From positions 630,579,240 through 630,643,239 of the forward strand of contig NC_081415.1 in NCBI RefSeq assembly GCF_030272615.1: a stretch of 64,000 nucleotides of DNA, read 5' to 3'. Made by a program: the position numbers and the translations under genes. Origin of the DNA: Cryptomeria japonica. Its lineage: Eukaryota; Streptophyta; Pinopsida; Cupressales; Cupressaceae. This document shows, one piece after another, positions 45,500-56,349 of the stretch. The notes beneath the pieces were generated by a model. That model ran no database searches, was not told where the DNA came from, and was given only the letters and a program-made list of their open reading frames with translations. The stretch's first letter is position 1, and every line of letters starts with the position of its first letter.

Positions 45500-46090
45500 T
45501 TTCCCCTCACATTCCAGACTACCCAACCCATTCCCCCACTCAAAATCCATACTACACATGGGTTTCCCCTGGAATCCATACTGGCCACTAATTTCCCCCA
45601 CTGTTTATCCACACTTAGAGCGATTTTCCCCTGGGAATGCTAAAATTTGGCTAAGTGTTAGGATTTATCCAGACACCCATCGAATTTCCCCTGGGAGTGC
45701 GGATTGGAGTGCAAGGATAATTCCATGCCTGGGTCGTTTTTCCACCAGGATTTTTGTGACAACTAAGTTAGGATTTTTGTCCGGATTTTTATCCAAACAG
45801 GGATCGATTTTCCCCTGAGCTTTTTTGTAAAGATTTTTGTTCGGATTTTTGTCCAGATAGGGATCGATTTTCCACTGGGAACATTATGAAGAATTTTGAG
45901 TGTGGATTTTTGTCCAAACTCCTATCAATTTTCCCCTGGAGGGTGATTTATGTGCATTTTGATGATTTTGAGCATGGATTTTTATCCAAGCATGGGTCGA
46001 ATTTCCCCTATGGGGCAAATTTTGACACTTAAGCGATTTTTGAAGGGATTTTTTAATCCCAACCTATAGCGATTTTCCCCTGGAGGCTTT
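45500..46090 (+). repeat. Repeat array with CGATTTTCCCCTGG core in LTR C
   Basis: Roughly eight to ten loose units with ATCCA..C..(A/G)GGATCGATTTTCCCCTGG, spaced about 60-80 bp. It holds the same position in the LTR as the 166-bp array in A and the GTACCTT array in D. Confidence 0.75.
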
Positions 46091-47751
46091 ATTTTGGATT
46101 TAAATTGGAATATTTTAAATAAAAGCCCCATTTGATTGCTTTTAAATAATTATTAAATGATTATTTAAAATTTAAAAGCAAATTTAATAACTTGCAATAA
46201 TTATTAAATGTTTGAATCTTCTAGAAGCAAGTTAAGGTTTCACCAAGCAAGTATTTATACAAGTGTTTTTTATCCCACATTGCTTGTGGGGTAAAAGTTG
46301 GAGCTGAAAGCAAGTATATGAGAGGAACTTCAGCATTATTTTATTATTATTTCTGCCAGGTGTCTCCATGAGAGCGATTTTTTTTCAAGTTGGGCGAATT
46401 TTTTTTGCAAGGCATTTTGTGAAGTGTGGGATTGAGGATTTATTTTCCTCCATTTTTTTCCAGCTTGCTAATTTATTCCTCTTGGCTGCCATTAAAGACC
46501 AGTTTCAGATTTTCGATTTTGCTAAGTTTGGCGATTTTTCCAAATTTAGCATTTTTTGGTGAAAGTTGGCGAATTTGTGTTTGGAGACCTTGGGCGATTT
46601 TTCCTCCACCATTGTTGCTTGCTGTTCAAACCTTCATTTCTGCAGATTGCTGCCATTAACAACAATTTTCAGAATTTTGAAAATTTCGATATTTTTGCTA
46701 AGGCAGGCAAATTTTTGTGTTTGGGGTTTTCAATCCCAACTTGGGCGATTTTTCCAGATTATTGCCATCCTCCATTATTGCAGATCCGAGCTACCATTGG
46801 CATCAATTTTCAGATTTCCATTTTAGCGCTAAACTTGGGAAAATTTCGATTTTGCTTGGAGGCCACATTTTGGTGGATTTTTCATGCATGTTTGTTGGCT
46901 GTCATCATTTCCAGCCTGCTGATTCGCTTCAGATCTGAGGTTTGCTTCAGATTTTGACCTCCATTAATGGCTGCCATTAATTTTCAGACTTAAGTTTTTA
47001 TTGCCCAGCCAATTCTAACTTAAATATTTAGCATTTGGAGACATTTTGTGGAGTTTTCTGTGCACTTTTTAGACCATTTTATCGCTGTTGCAGGTCTGAA
47101 ACTCCATTGTTAGGCGGTTGTCCTCAGAAATTTCATTTCCAACTACCTAACCAATTTTGGCGAATTTGCTTGGGGCTGTTTCCTAAGCCTTTTTTCATCA
47201 TTTTCAAGGATTTAAACCACTTTGCAAGGTGCTGGTAAGTCTGAAGTGTTCGATTTTCAGACTTGTCCTCAGAAAACTAATTTTTACTAGCCATACTTAC
47301 ATTCCAGCAAATGATTGTTTTCATCAATAAAACTGATTTCTATTGATTTTATGCACATTTTGAAGATTACAACATATTTTAAAAGTCTGAATTTTCAGGT
47401 TGTCTTCAGAATTTTGACCTCCATTGTTGACTGCGAAAGGTGTCTTCAGACATTCATTGTGTGAAAACACAACCTTTCACACCTTTCCTAAGTCATCATC
47501 AATCCGGTATACTCCTTTGCATTCTTTGCTTGCATATTTTCTAAGCGTAAGGAGGTATAAATGAATTTTTATGGAAGGCTTCCATGCCTTAGTGTTGTCA
47601 CACATTGAACGTAATTGCTAAAATTTACCAAGTGTATGGATTATTTTCCTGACTTCATGCTCTAAACTAGCTAAATCTCTAGAAAGTCAGGAATTTTATT
47701 ACAAGTATTTATTTTTATCCTAGGACTAACTTCCAGTTTCGTACAGGTGCG

Positions 47752-50700
47752 ATGTCGAAGTCAGGATACAACGAAAGGAAAGAGCTGCTGAAGACGTTGG
47801 AGATTGGATTTTATCCAGAGTTCAAGATTTCATCCAGATGGAGGGAGATCACTGATACCAACATGCATTTCCTGGACTTCGACCAGATGCAGCGTCGGAT
47901 GTTCGGATCCAGAGATCAGGTTCCTTCTCCAGCATATGCGAATATTATGAAGAGTGGCATTTTCCATGCCGTTGGGTTTCCACAATCCATACAGTGCAGT
48001 GAGTTGATCCTGGAGTGTGCACAATGTTACGATCCGCTCACAAGAATGATCAAGAGTCCGAAGGGTGTTGTCATCGCCTACCTTGTTGAGGATGCCATTG
48101 CTGAGGTATTCGGAATTCCACGTAGTACAGACATGAAGGATGTGACCAAGGAAGATTATGCAGACAGATACACAAAGAAGATGGGTGTATGCAAGAGTTT
48201 AATTAATAAAGAATGGATGATTGAACCTAGAAATCATCATTCCAAGGCTCCCAAGACACTTATGTGCGTAGATTTTAAGGAGGAATTATAGTGATTTGAT
48301 ATTCCTACTCAACAGAGTGATGGGAATGCCGCAAGGAGCAATATTTCATGGATGGATGTTCTACTTCATCCAGGATTGTCTTAAAGGGACACTAGTGAAT
48401 TGGTCTAAGATCATAAGCAACAATCTGGATTTTCAGTTGAGGAATGTAGAGAGGTCCAAGTCATTCGCCATGACTTCTTACCTGGTGTACCTGCTTGCAC
48501 GGTTTGTTTCATACAGAGGATTAATATGCAAAGGTGAAGTCGGGAATGGGCAAGGACAGTTTAAGAGTTATGAATGCTACCCCCAGTTGAGTATGCACAG
48601 AATTGAAGACTATAAAAGAGTGAATGATGCATTCACTATGTACATCACACGGATGCTGCAGGGCGGAATCCAAAGAAGATTGTCCAAGGAGGCAACAGAG
48701 TTAATAGAGAAATATGGATCGTGGTATATACAGTTTCCCACTTTCACATACCTCAGGATTCATGGGTTTCAATCTGAACCCTACAGACTTCCTAGGTATC
48801 CTACTGACAGAATGATATTGTTGGAAGTGGTAAGACAGCTTCTAGAGTTCAATGTTATCCACAGAGAGAAGCACAGGGCAGGAATGACATTCCCTATTTC
48901 AGTTGGGAAGACGTCAGAGGTCTGCCAATCCGCCATAGCTGCCAGCACTGTAGGTGAGGAGATTGCATTCTATAGATTCGCTACCTACAAGAAAAGAGAA
49001 AGATTTGATCCAGACAAGAAGGTCGGAAGGATCCGAGAAGAGAAGTTCACTCACAAGGTTGACATAGAAGATTATTGGGCTAACTTAATGGATGAACAAG
49101 CAGTAAAGAGAAGAATGTGGTCCAGAATGTCAGTGGATTTCATGAGGAAGTGTGGACTTTTCCTCATCCCTGATTAGGTATTAGATGATAGAGATCATAC
49201 ACACCCACATTATGAGAATGAAATGAAGAAGGCAATCCTATTGCCAAATTGGTCAGAGTCAGAAGAGACTGATTTGAATATATTGATGAGAGAAGTCTTG
49301 AATTTCTCCCGCACATGGGTAGATATGCAGATGAACAGATTAGTTGACATGGGTGTTCCCTTCACTTATGAGAGGATGAAGACGGAAGAGTCTACTTCCG
49401 AGGATAATCAGAGGACTATCAGTGATGTCAGGATTCATGCAGACGAAGAGAGTCAAGCTCCCAAAAGAAGGAAGAACATGCATGGAGAAGTCAAGGCTAG
49501 AGAGAAGAAGATTGAGGATGTGAAGAAGAAACAGAAGACTATCATTCCTTCACCCCCTCCCAGTGTCTCATCAATCGAAGTGATTGAAGTAACAGAACAG
49601 AATAAGGAGACTCAGCAGTGTTCCAACACAGTGATACTACCAGAGAATACTTAGGAATTTCATGCCACAGCAACATCTACACCTAATGAGAATGATGACC
49701 AGCCGGGATCCCCTACTGTCCTTTTGGAAGTTAGTTTGGGAAATGATGTATATGATTGGACCAGGAATAATCCTGATGATAATGATGAAGTTATCTCGGC
49801 ACTGAAGGACCTTGATCAAGAAATATGTCTTGATGATGGTATGGAGATGACCGCTATTCCTCAATGGTTGAGGAAGAGTATGGAAAAAACGTAAACAAAT
49901 GATAGAAGTACAGCCTATTGAGGATATTGATGACTACCTAGCTAGGAGTGCTAAGAAGAAAGAGCCCAAGAGAGCGGAGATTTTGTCGCACATAGCTAGA
50001 GATGAGACAGGAATGCGGATTGCGCAGATTGCTGTTCCTAGAGCAGGCGTGACAGTGGACACTGCTACTCCCTTGGATTTCCAGATCATTTCAGTTGCCC
50101 TCGGTCGTCCATCCGTAGGGCAGGAATTTCAGGAGATTGGTGACAACCTCCAAGCAATCAATGCCAAGTTAGACACAGCGATTGTGGAGAATGAAAGGTA
50201 CAAAGAAGAAAATATTAGACTCGGAGAGTATATTGCAGGGACAAGGCGTGGGGATCCCACCCTTATTTCCCCTATTGCAGTTGACCATGGAATACATTCA
50301 CACTGCGAGGTAGCGAGAGGTACACACTCCGAGGTGGAAAAGTGGATTGAAAGCACAAGAAGGCAGGCAGATGATTTCCTTACTCAGTTTGTCCAAGCAT
50401 ATGATAAGACAACAACGCTTGTATTCAGAATCTAGTATTTGGAGGGAGTTTGGGAAGAATTCCGGCCTATCCAAGAGATGACTATTCCACGCCTCTTGGC
50501 ATTGAAGAAGGTTCCTAATTCCATTTTGGTCAGCGAGAACATTGTGCACAGTGGAGACATATATAATTTCCATGGCTGGTATTGTGCACTGGCTTTGAAG
50601 AAATCAGCTTATGAGAACGCCCAATCGAGTTGTATGGAGATGGAAGGATTAATTCAGGACATTTAGATGAAAATCCTTGCCTCGATTGAGGAATTATTGG

Positions 50701-51041
50701 GTGTTGATGTGAGTGATGCTAGTGGTTTACACTTAGCCGAATTAAGAGACAAGATAAAATTTATGTATTTTTGCCAGTTGGACCCTTTGCAGAAGAGTCA
50801 GATAGATGACTTGGTCTCTTTGTTGATTCATGTTCATAATTCGCAGAAGCTCATACCTGAATGGGAGAACACTTTGAATGCTTGCTCGGATTCATTGGAT
50901 GTGATTGATTTATAGCAGGATACCTTGCCTAGCGTTTCCATGGAGGAGTTAGATTCAGTTTTGGCTAGATTCTTGGAGTATGCTAGGAGAGAGAGAAATG
51001 CAGGGAGGAATCTTCTAGAAGATTCTCTATATGATGACTAG
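47752..51041 (+). pseudogene. Degraded ~1,100-codon gene inside the LTR of element C
   Basis: One coding region can be followed across six open pieces: 47752-48291, 48296-49177, 49223-49654, 49899-50435, 50439-50666 and 50667-50915, ending at TAG 51039-51041. Interruptions are two single-base insertions (near 48285 and in an A run at 49886-49891) and in-frame TAGs at 49175, 49652, 50433, 50664 and 50913. The start ATG 47752 follows CGTACAGGTGCG, which looks like a splice acceptor. The product has a globular N-terminal half (PQGAIFHGWMFYFIQD, KSFAMTSYLVYLLARF), a Lys/Glu-rich probable coiled coil near 49480-49530 and an acidic then helical C-terminal part. I do not recognise the family. Codon-like structure over 3.3 kb argues for a real former gene. 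Confidence 0.75.
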
Positions 51042-51177
51042 GTATCTTTCTATTGGGCCATATGTTGGTGGCACCATTTTTGATGTAACCCTAATTAGGG
51101 CAATTCTAAGGTTTTGTTGGCATGATCTCGGCCGTTGATCTTAGATCAATCTGGGCCATCCATTTTGTAAGAGACTC

Positions 51178-51184
51178 TATATAT
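51178..51184 (+). promoter_or_regulatory. TATA box of LTR C
   Basis: TATATAT in GAGACTCTATATATGCCCC lies about 820 bp before the LTR end, aligned with the TATA boxes of A (17311), A2 (59488) and D (62199). This would start the genomic transcript downstream of the LTR gene. Confidence 0.6.
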
Positions 51185-52000
51185 GCCCCTTTGTCTCTCA
51201 TTTGTAAGAGAGAGTTTTTGTAGAATTGTTGGTATATGCTACAGCTATTTGAATCCTAATCATTGTTCAATTGTTGGTGATTTTGCTCTTCAAGTGTTGT
51301 ATTTGCATTCATGGTTCTCAATTCCTCCAAGTTAGATTAGAATTTAGATTAGAATTTATTTTCATGTATGTTAGATTGAGTGGAAGATTTGTTGAGTATA
51401 TTTGTGTGCAATCCTTAATCCATACCACTAGCCTCTTTCCGCTGGTAAGTGTGCCTTGTGTGGTCAACTGGAGTTTGAGTAAGCATAACTTCAACTATTA
51501 CGCGTCCGTTGACAAGCATCAACTTGGATGGTGTCTTCGTTTGATGGTAATAGTTTGAAAATCATTAAGTATACCTTAGATGATTGCACTAAGCTTGTGT
51601 CAATACCTGATTGTGAGACCTTGCCTGGTTTGATTCCACTAAATCCATTCACCATTTCCTACATTCCTAGGATTAGAATAGATTTCCTGAACCCTATTCT
51701 TTTTCCCCCTTTTTTTAGTAAGAAGTAAATCCAGAGCCTTATTGATAAATCTTAAGTTGTCAGCATACCTATTCCACATCATTCATGATAATCCAAACAT
51801 TTGCGTAAGTCCCCAAAGTGAAACACAGCAATTCACATCAACCACTGAACTTACCCACTCGTCAAGACCTGACATGTAGAAACCTTGGAATCACATTAGT
51901 TGATCTCATCCTTAGCATCTGAGGTGATTTTGTTCAAGAGAGGGTAAATTACTTTGGTAATTTATTTTGTATTGTTATGTGCATAAAAAACACATCAACA

Positions 52001-52005
52001 GGTCC
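52001..52005. repeat. Target site duplication GGTCC, right copy, of element C
   Basis: Matches 35445-35449. Confidence 0.93.
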
Positions 52006-53356
52006 TAGAGTGAAAATTACACCAAGGGCATGTACCTTCCAAAGGATCCAGAGCGAAATTTTGATTTACCTTGCAAAGGACAGAGCGAATTTCTTCACAA
52101 GGACATGTACCTTCCTAAGAGTCCAAAGCGAATTTTTGCCAAGATGTGTACCTTGCAAGGGATCAAGAGTGAATTTCTCCAAGTGAGGTCCTAGAACGAA
52201 TTTTGAAATCATGTACCTTGCTGAAGTCATAGAGCGAGTTTTATCATGTGTACCTTGTCAAGGACATTGAGCGAATTCCTTATTTAAATCTTGTACCTTG
52301 CAAAGGACATAGAGCGAATTTCTTCCTAAAGTCACGTACCTTGTCAAGGATCCAGAGCGGATTTCTTCCTAAGGTCATGTACCTTGTCGAGGATCTAGAG
52401 CGAACTTTTTCACTAGCCCATGTACCTTACTCAAGATTGAGAGAAAACTCTGCCATGTACCTTCCAAAGGTCCTAGAGCGAATTTTAAGTTATATCCTTG
52501 GAGAGGTCCTAGAGCGAATTTTGCTTCAAGTCATGTACCTTGGAGAGGTCGGCCAGCATTAAGGAAGCTATTTATTATTAGACCAAGTCGGCCTTATATC
52601 CAAGAGACACATCCTTTACCCTAAAGCGCATATAAAAGAGAGGTTAAATTAATCATTTTAGCATCAATTCAGAACATAATCCCTCTCTAGCAGCGAATTT
52701 CCTCTCCAGCAGCGAACTTCATCAAGCATCAGCGATTTTCAGTCAACATAAAGGTGAGTTTCAATCATTAAAGGAACAGGTCTGATGTTTTGAAAAGATG
52801 AATTTATCATTGGAGCATCAGGTTAGAGCGAATTTGCCCAGCTAAGAGACCTATCAACCAGTAGATTTCATAATTAGACAGCCCAGATTTGCCCTAAGAC
52901 ATTAAGTTTACCTTCCACACAGTGAATTCATTGATTATTGTCAGTACTTTGATCAGATTTAATGAAAATCCCATAAAATCAGAGTAAGAGATCAAGTCAA
53001 AATAGGAGTATAAATATTATAAATCATGTGTGTTTGATACTGTACTTGCTTTGTTTTGCAGATATGTAAGGAAGATGATACTACTTCGAGGCAAGATGAG
53101 CAATCAAAAGATGAAGGAATGTCTTGATCATGACAAGTACTTCCTATCACCACTGTGCAAGATCAAGAGGAAACTTCATCAGCAAACACAAGAACATCAA
53201 GGGAGGGAAGATCTCAAAAGGCTCTCACCACATCATGATAGCATGAGGATATCAAAGGGTGCAAGGAAGAAATCATCCAACTACCTCAAGGTGTTAATTT
53301 TGATCAGATTATAACAGGCAGGTAAATTTTAAATTTTATTTATACCTTGATCAACG
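52006..53356 (+). mobile_element. LTR D, middle segment
   Basis: Continues the GTACCTTGC...AGAGCGAATTT array to about 52556. Then comes a TATA-like GCATATAAAAG (52628) with GCGAATTTC words after it. Next is a splice-acceptor-like TTTTGCAG (53062) before a short frame (53090-53314 region) rich in Lys and Gln. The right edge at 53356 is a guess based on CAACG at 53352-53356, which matches the start of the next D segment at 61571-61575. Confidence 0.6.
52029..52556 (+). repeat. Array of about 13 GTACCTT...GAGCGAATT units in LTR D
   Basis: Units of about 35-65 bp read (CAT)GTACCTTGCAAAGGA..AGAGCGAATTTC. Earlier units lie at about 35110-35449, so the array was cut by element C. The AGCGAAT core is also present in the A-type array. 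Confidence 0.88.
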
Positions 53357-54627
53357 TCTGATATCTATGAGTGATATATGTTCTTCAGTCAGTCTTATAT
53401 TCGATCTACTGATGTGTAAGAATGTAATCCAAATACAATCTGCCACTGAACAAGTTTGGACTGCTACGTATGGATGAATAAATTCAATCTTATCAATATA
53501 TTATATCCAATCTGCTGTAGTATCCTTTTGCTTGATGAACTATGTAAGTTCGATCAATGTCGACTGTAGAGTGAATCGAACAGTTACATACATATATATA
53601 TATATATGAATGTCAATCTAGATATTTCCATATACAATCTGCTTGCAGAAGGGTTAGATAAGCTGTGATTGTTTTCCACAATTTTCTGTTCAAGTCTATG
53701 TGTTCGATCTGTAATCAATAACAATAATATTCTGATTCGTATGTTCCTTGTTATCAATCTAATAACCATTCAATCTGCTATCATATGATTGGCTGCAGTC
53801 GATATTCAAACTGATCCTGCTTATAGTGCTGGAGATATCGACTGTGTATTATATAAGGTTCATCTCTAATATTCACGATCAACAATTTGTCTTTCTGAGC
53901 TTGTTGATTCGATCCCACACAGATTTCGGTTTGTACAATATATACGTATGATATGAATTGACCAGATTTATTCACCGTGTATGCAATGGCCTTTGCCTGC
54001 AAATTGTTTTAATCTGATGTAATATAATCTGCACGATATCCGTATGAAATTCGATCTGCAATATATTCTTCTTATTGTTATTATATCTTGACTATGTATA
54101 TCGACTGTATATCTTACGGTCTGCAAGGAGTATATTATTGTTGTCGTCTATATTGTTATTATTGTTCCTATCCCTATCGATCAATGAATATATATATATG
54201 AAAGTGAGACTCACGAAGGAGTCATGACTCTTCACTAAGAGTCGATGTCTTTAATGAACCCATTCGTAAGACATAACAAAGCCGATATTAGTAATCAGCG
54301 GTTTATCCACAATGATAGTATAGGAACTAATCCGAATCAAAGATTGGAATAAACAATGGTCAACAGTAATCGGAATGATCATAAGGTTAATACGAGTAGT
54401 CAACAGTTAATAATAACTGTTAATAGAATCGGTTTAGGTTATAGTAATCAACTTTGTAACATGTATTGATGATTAACCCGATCATCCTACTTGTCAAATA
54501 AATGAATTATGATTAAGTATATTTATGAAAGAAATCTTTTAATAAGATTAATTGCTTGATCAAATGTGTAAGGCCGATAGGCCACTTACACATTTGATCT
54601 ACTGTATCGGTATTTAGGATTCCGACT
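53357..54627. other. Unassigned insert between LTR D and LTR B
   Basis: AT-rich DNA with recurrent TCGATCTG/ATCGACTG words and a TA repeat at 53588-53610. No reading frame is recognised. It differs in style from the LTRs around it. It may be part of an element that carried B, or a separate insertion. Confidence 0.4.
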
Positions 54628-55644
54628 TCTTGTGACGTTTTCACACATCGCCCCATTGCAAATGGGGACCCCCTACTTTTTTGGCCCTCCCGGTCTTTTG
54701 GCTTGCGTTTTTGGGGTCTTTTCGCAGCAGTCTCTCTGCTTTGCAAGTGTTTGGGGGTCATATTGATTAAAATCTGCTTTTTGTTTGAGCGAATTCGGCT
54801 AAGTCAAGGACTCGTTTTGTGAATTTTAGGGTTTTTGCCTTCTGTCCTAGATTTTAGGGGTTCCTGTTAGGGTTTCGGGAAACCAAAGCATACGACTGGA
54901 ATCAGGACCCTTCAAGGGACCTCCCAATAAAATTTGAGCCCGAACGGAGCAACTTTCTATTTTTAGAAAGTCCCTATTTTTTAGGGATTTTTCCGAGTCC
55001 CGGAATATCGCCATTTTGCCAAAAATCAAACTTACTATTTTTAGTAAGTTTCTATTTTTAGTAAGTCATTCATGCGTCCTGTTTTAGGCTCTAACTCTGA
55101 CATTTTGGAAAAGTTTCTATTTTGGGAAAGTCTATTTGTGGCAGGATCAGGCTAGCAGACAGCGAAGAATCAACATGCACAATCACTTCTAAATCTAGAA
55201 AGTTGAAAGCAGACAGGCAAGGGTCTAAAATGGCTAAGTATGAGAATCATCCCTAAAGTGGAAGGCACAAAATTGTTCTAAGTCTGGAAAATCCACCTTC
55301 AAAAGCCCAAAGTGGCATCTCAGCACAGACAGTGGTCAAAATTTGGCTAAGTTTGGATCTCCTATTCCAGAAGAGGAAAGCAAGCATGATCATCCAAGTC
55401 CAGAAATTCACATCAATCCACCAATGTCATCCTGATCTGAAAATGGCCTGAAATTTGACTAAGTCTGGAAATTTGGAAGATCTTCCAAAATCCAGAATTT
55501 GCATTGTGATTCCTATGGACCTGAAACCACTCTCAAACATCCTGAAAGTATATATGAAATATAACTTAAAGTACACTTATACTTAAATGTTATATTTCAT
55601 ATATATATCCTGACGAAGAGCCTGAAATAGTGGAAAAATCCACC

Positions 55645-55905
55645 TCTCCATGGACATCTCCAAAATGCGCCCAGGTATGGGCTAGGGCGCTAAAACCAAG
55701 AAGTAATTCACAAGTGCAATTTTCCGCCTCTCCATGGACATCTCCAAAATGCGCCCAAGTATGGGCTAGGGCGCTAAAACCAAGAATGCTTTCACAACTG
55801 CAATTTTCCATCATTCCTTGGACATGGCAAAAATGCGCCTAGGTCAGGCCTGGGGCGCTAAAACCAAGAAGTAATTCACAAGTGCAATTTTCCGCCTCTC
55901 CATGG
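55645..55905 (+). repeat. 84-bp tandem repeats in LTR B, cut by A2
   Basis: Units start at 55645, 55729, 55813 and 55897 (TCTCCATGGACATCTCCAAAATGCGCC). The unit begun at 55897 is completed after 60352, and the next starts at 60428. That is exactly 84 bp when the insertion and one target copy are removed. Confidence 0.92.
55901..55905. repeat. Target site duplication CATGG, left copy
   Basis: Repeated at 60348-60352 around solo LTR A2. Confidence 0.93.
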
Positions 55906-56349
55906 TGTTGTGACGTTTTCACACATCGCCCCATTTGAAATGGGGACCCCCTCTTTTTTGCTTGTTTTTCGCGCCTTTTGCTTCGTTTTTTAGGATTTTG
56001 TTAGTCAGTTAGTTGTCTGGATTTAGGGTCAAGCCTTAGGGTTTTCATTTTTGTCTTTTCAGGCCAAAATCCAGTCGTTTTTGAGAGCTTTCGAGCTTCC
56101 TTTTCTAGGATGCTAATTCTGAATGCAATAAATTCGCCAGAATGGTTTAATGTTCAATTGGAATGTTGATGCAGAGCTTAAATTTGTCTAAGTGTTGAAA
56201 GTGAAATGTGTATTTTTGTCTGATTGAATATTTTTGACCAAATTTTGACCTTTATGATTTTTGATCCTAGGCATTTGAAATGATTTGTTTTCGCCTTGTG
56301 AAGTGTTTAAATGTGAAAAATCATGTTATTTTGCCCTGTAGGAGCAAAT

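Larger units (their letters stand above)
35450..52000 (+). mobile_element. Tat-like Ty3/gypsy element C with palindromic left end
   Basis: This 16.55-kb insertion has perfect GGTCC duplications. In order it holds: an inverted copy of the LTR 3' end (35450-35897), the same LTR 3' end in direct orientation (35898-36308), a primer site and leader repeats, gag, protease, RNase H, reverse transcriptase and integrase frames, an untranslated stretch, and a complete 7,020-bp LTR (44981-52000). The upstream LTR lacks everything before its last 411 bp. The direct remnant and the complete LTR differ at three positions over 411 bp, so the insertion is recent. The coding frame holds three TGA codons. Tat membership is inferred from the extra RNase H and the integrase/protease style. 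Confidence 0.92.
44981..52000 (+). repeat. Complete 3' LTR of element C, 7,020 bp
   Basis: Begins TGTTGTGACC and ends CACATCAACA at GGTCC. In order: 5' palindrome region, an array with CGATTTTCCCCTGG cores (about 45500-46090), a TATA-like TATTTATAC near 46253, a degraded long frame (47752-51041), a short telo-box remnant (about 51090), a TATA box at 51178-51184, and the 448-bp end that is also found inverted at 35450-35897. I see no interior target duplication or second LTR boundary, so it reads as one unit. Confidence 0.85.
54628..55905 (+). mobile_element. LTR B, 5' segment
   Basis: Begins TCTTGTGACGTTTTCACACATCGCCCC (first bases mutated from TGTTGTGACG). Contains the hairpin shared with A (about 55543-55606) and 84-bp repeats from 55645. 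It is cut at CATGG by solo LTR A2 and continues at 60353. Its left junction has no matching target duplication with its right end. Confidence 0.8.

Noticed and set aside
53030-53314. Lys/Gln-rich short frame in LTR D as a gene
   Set aside because: No relative is recognised and the frame is short; it is noted only as the counterpart of the LTR-internal frames.
55630-55842. Open frame with repeated CAQVWARALKPR segments
   Set aside because: It is the translation of the 84-bp LTR repeat (84 is a multiple of three), so the repeated peptide is a by-product of the DNA array.
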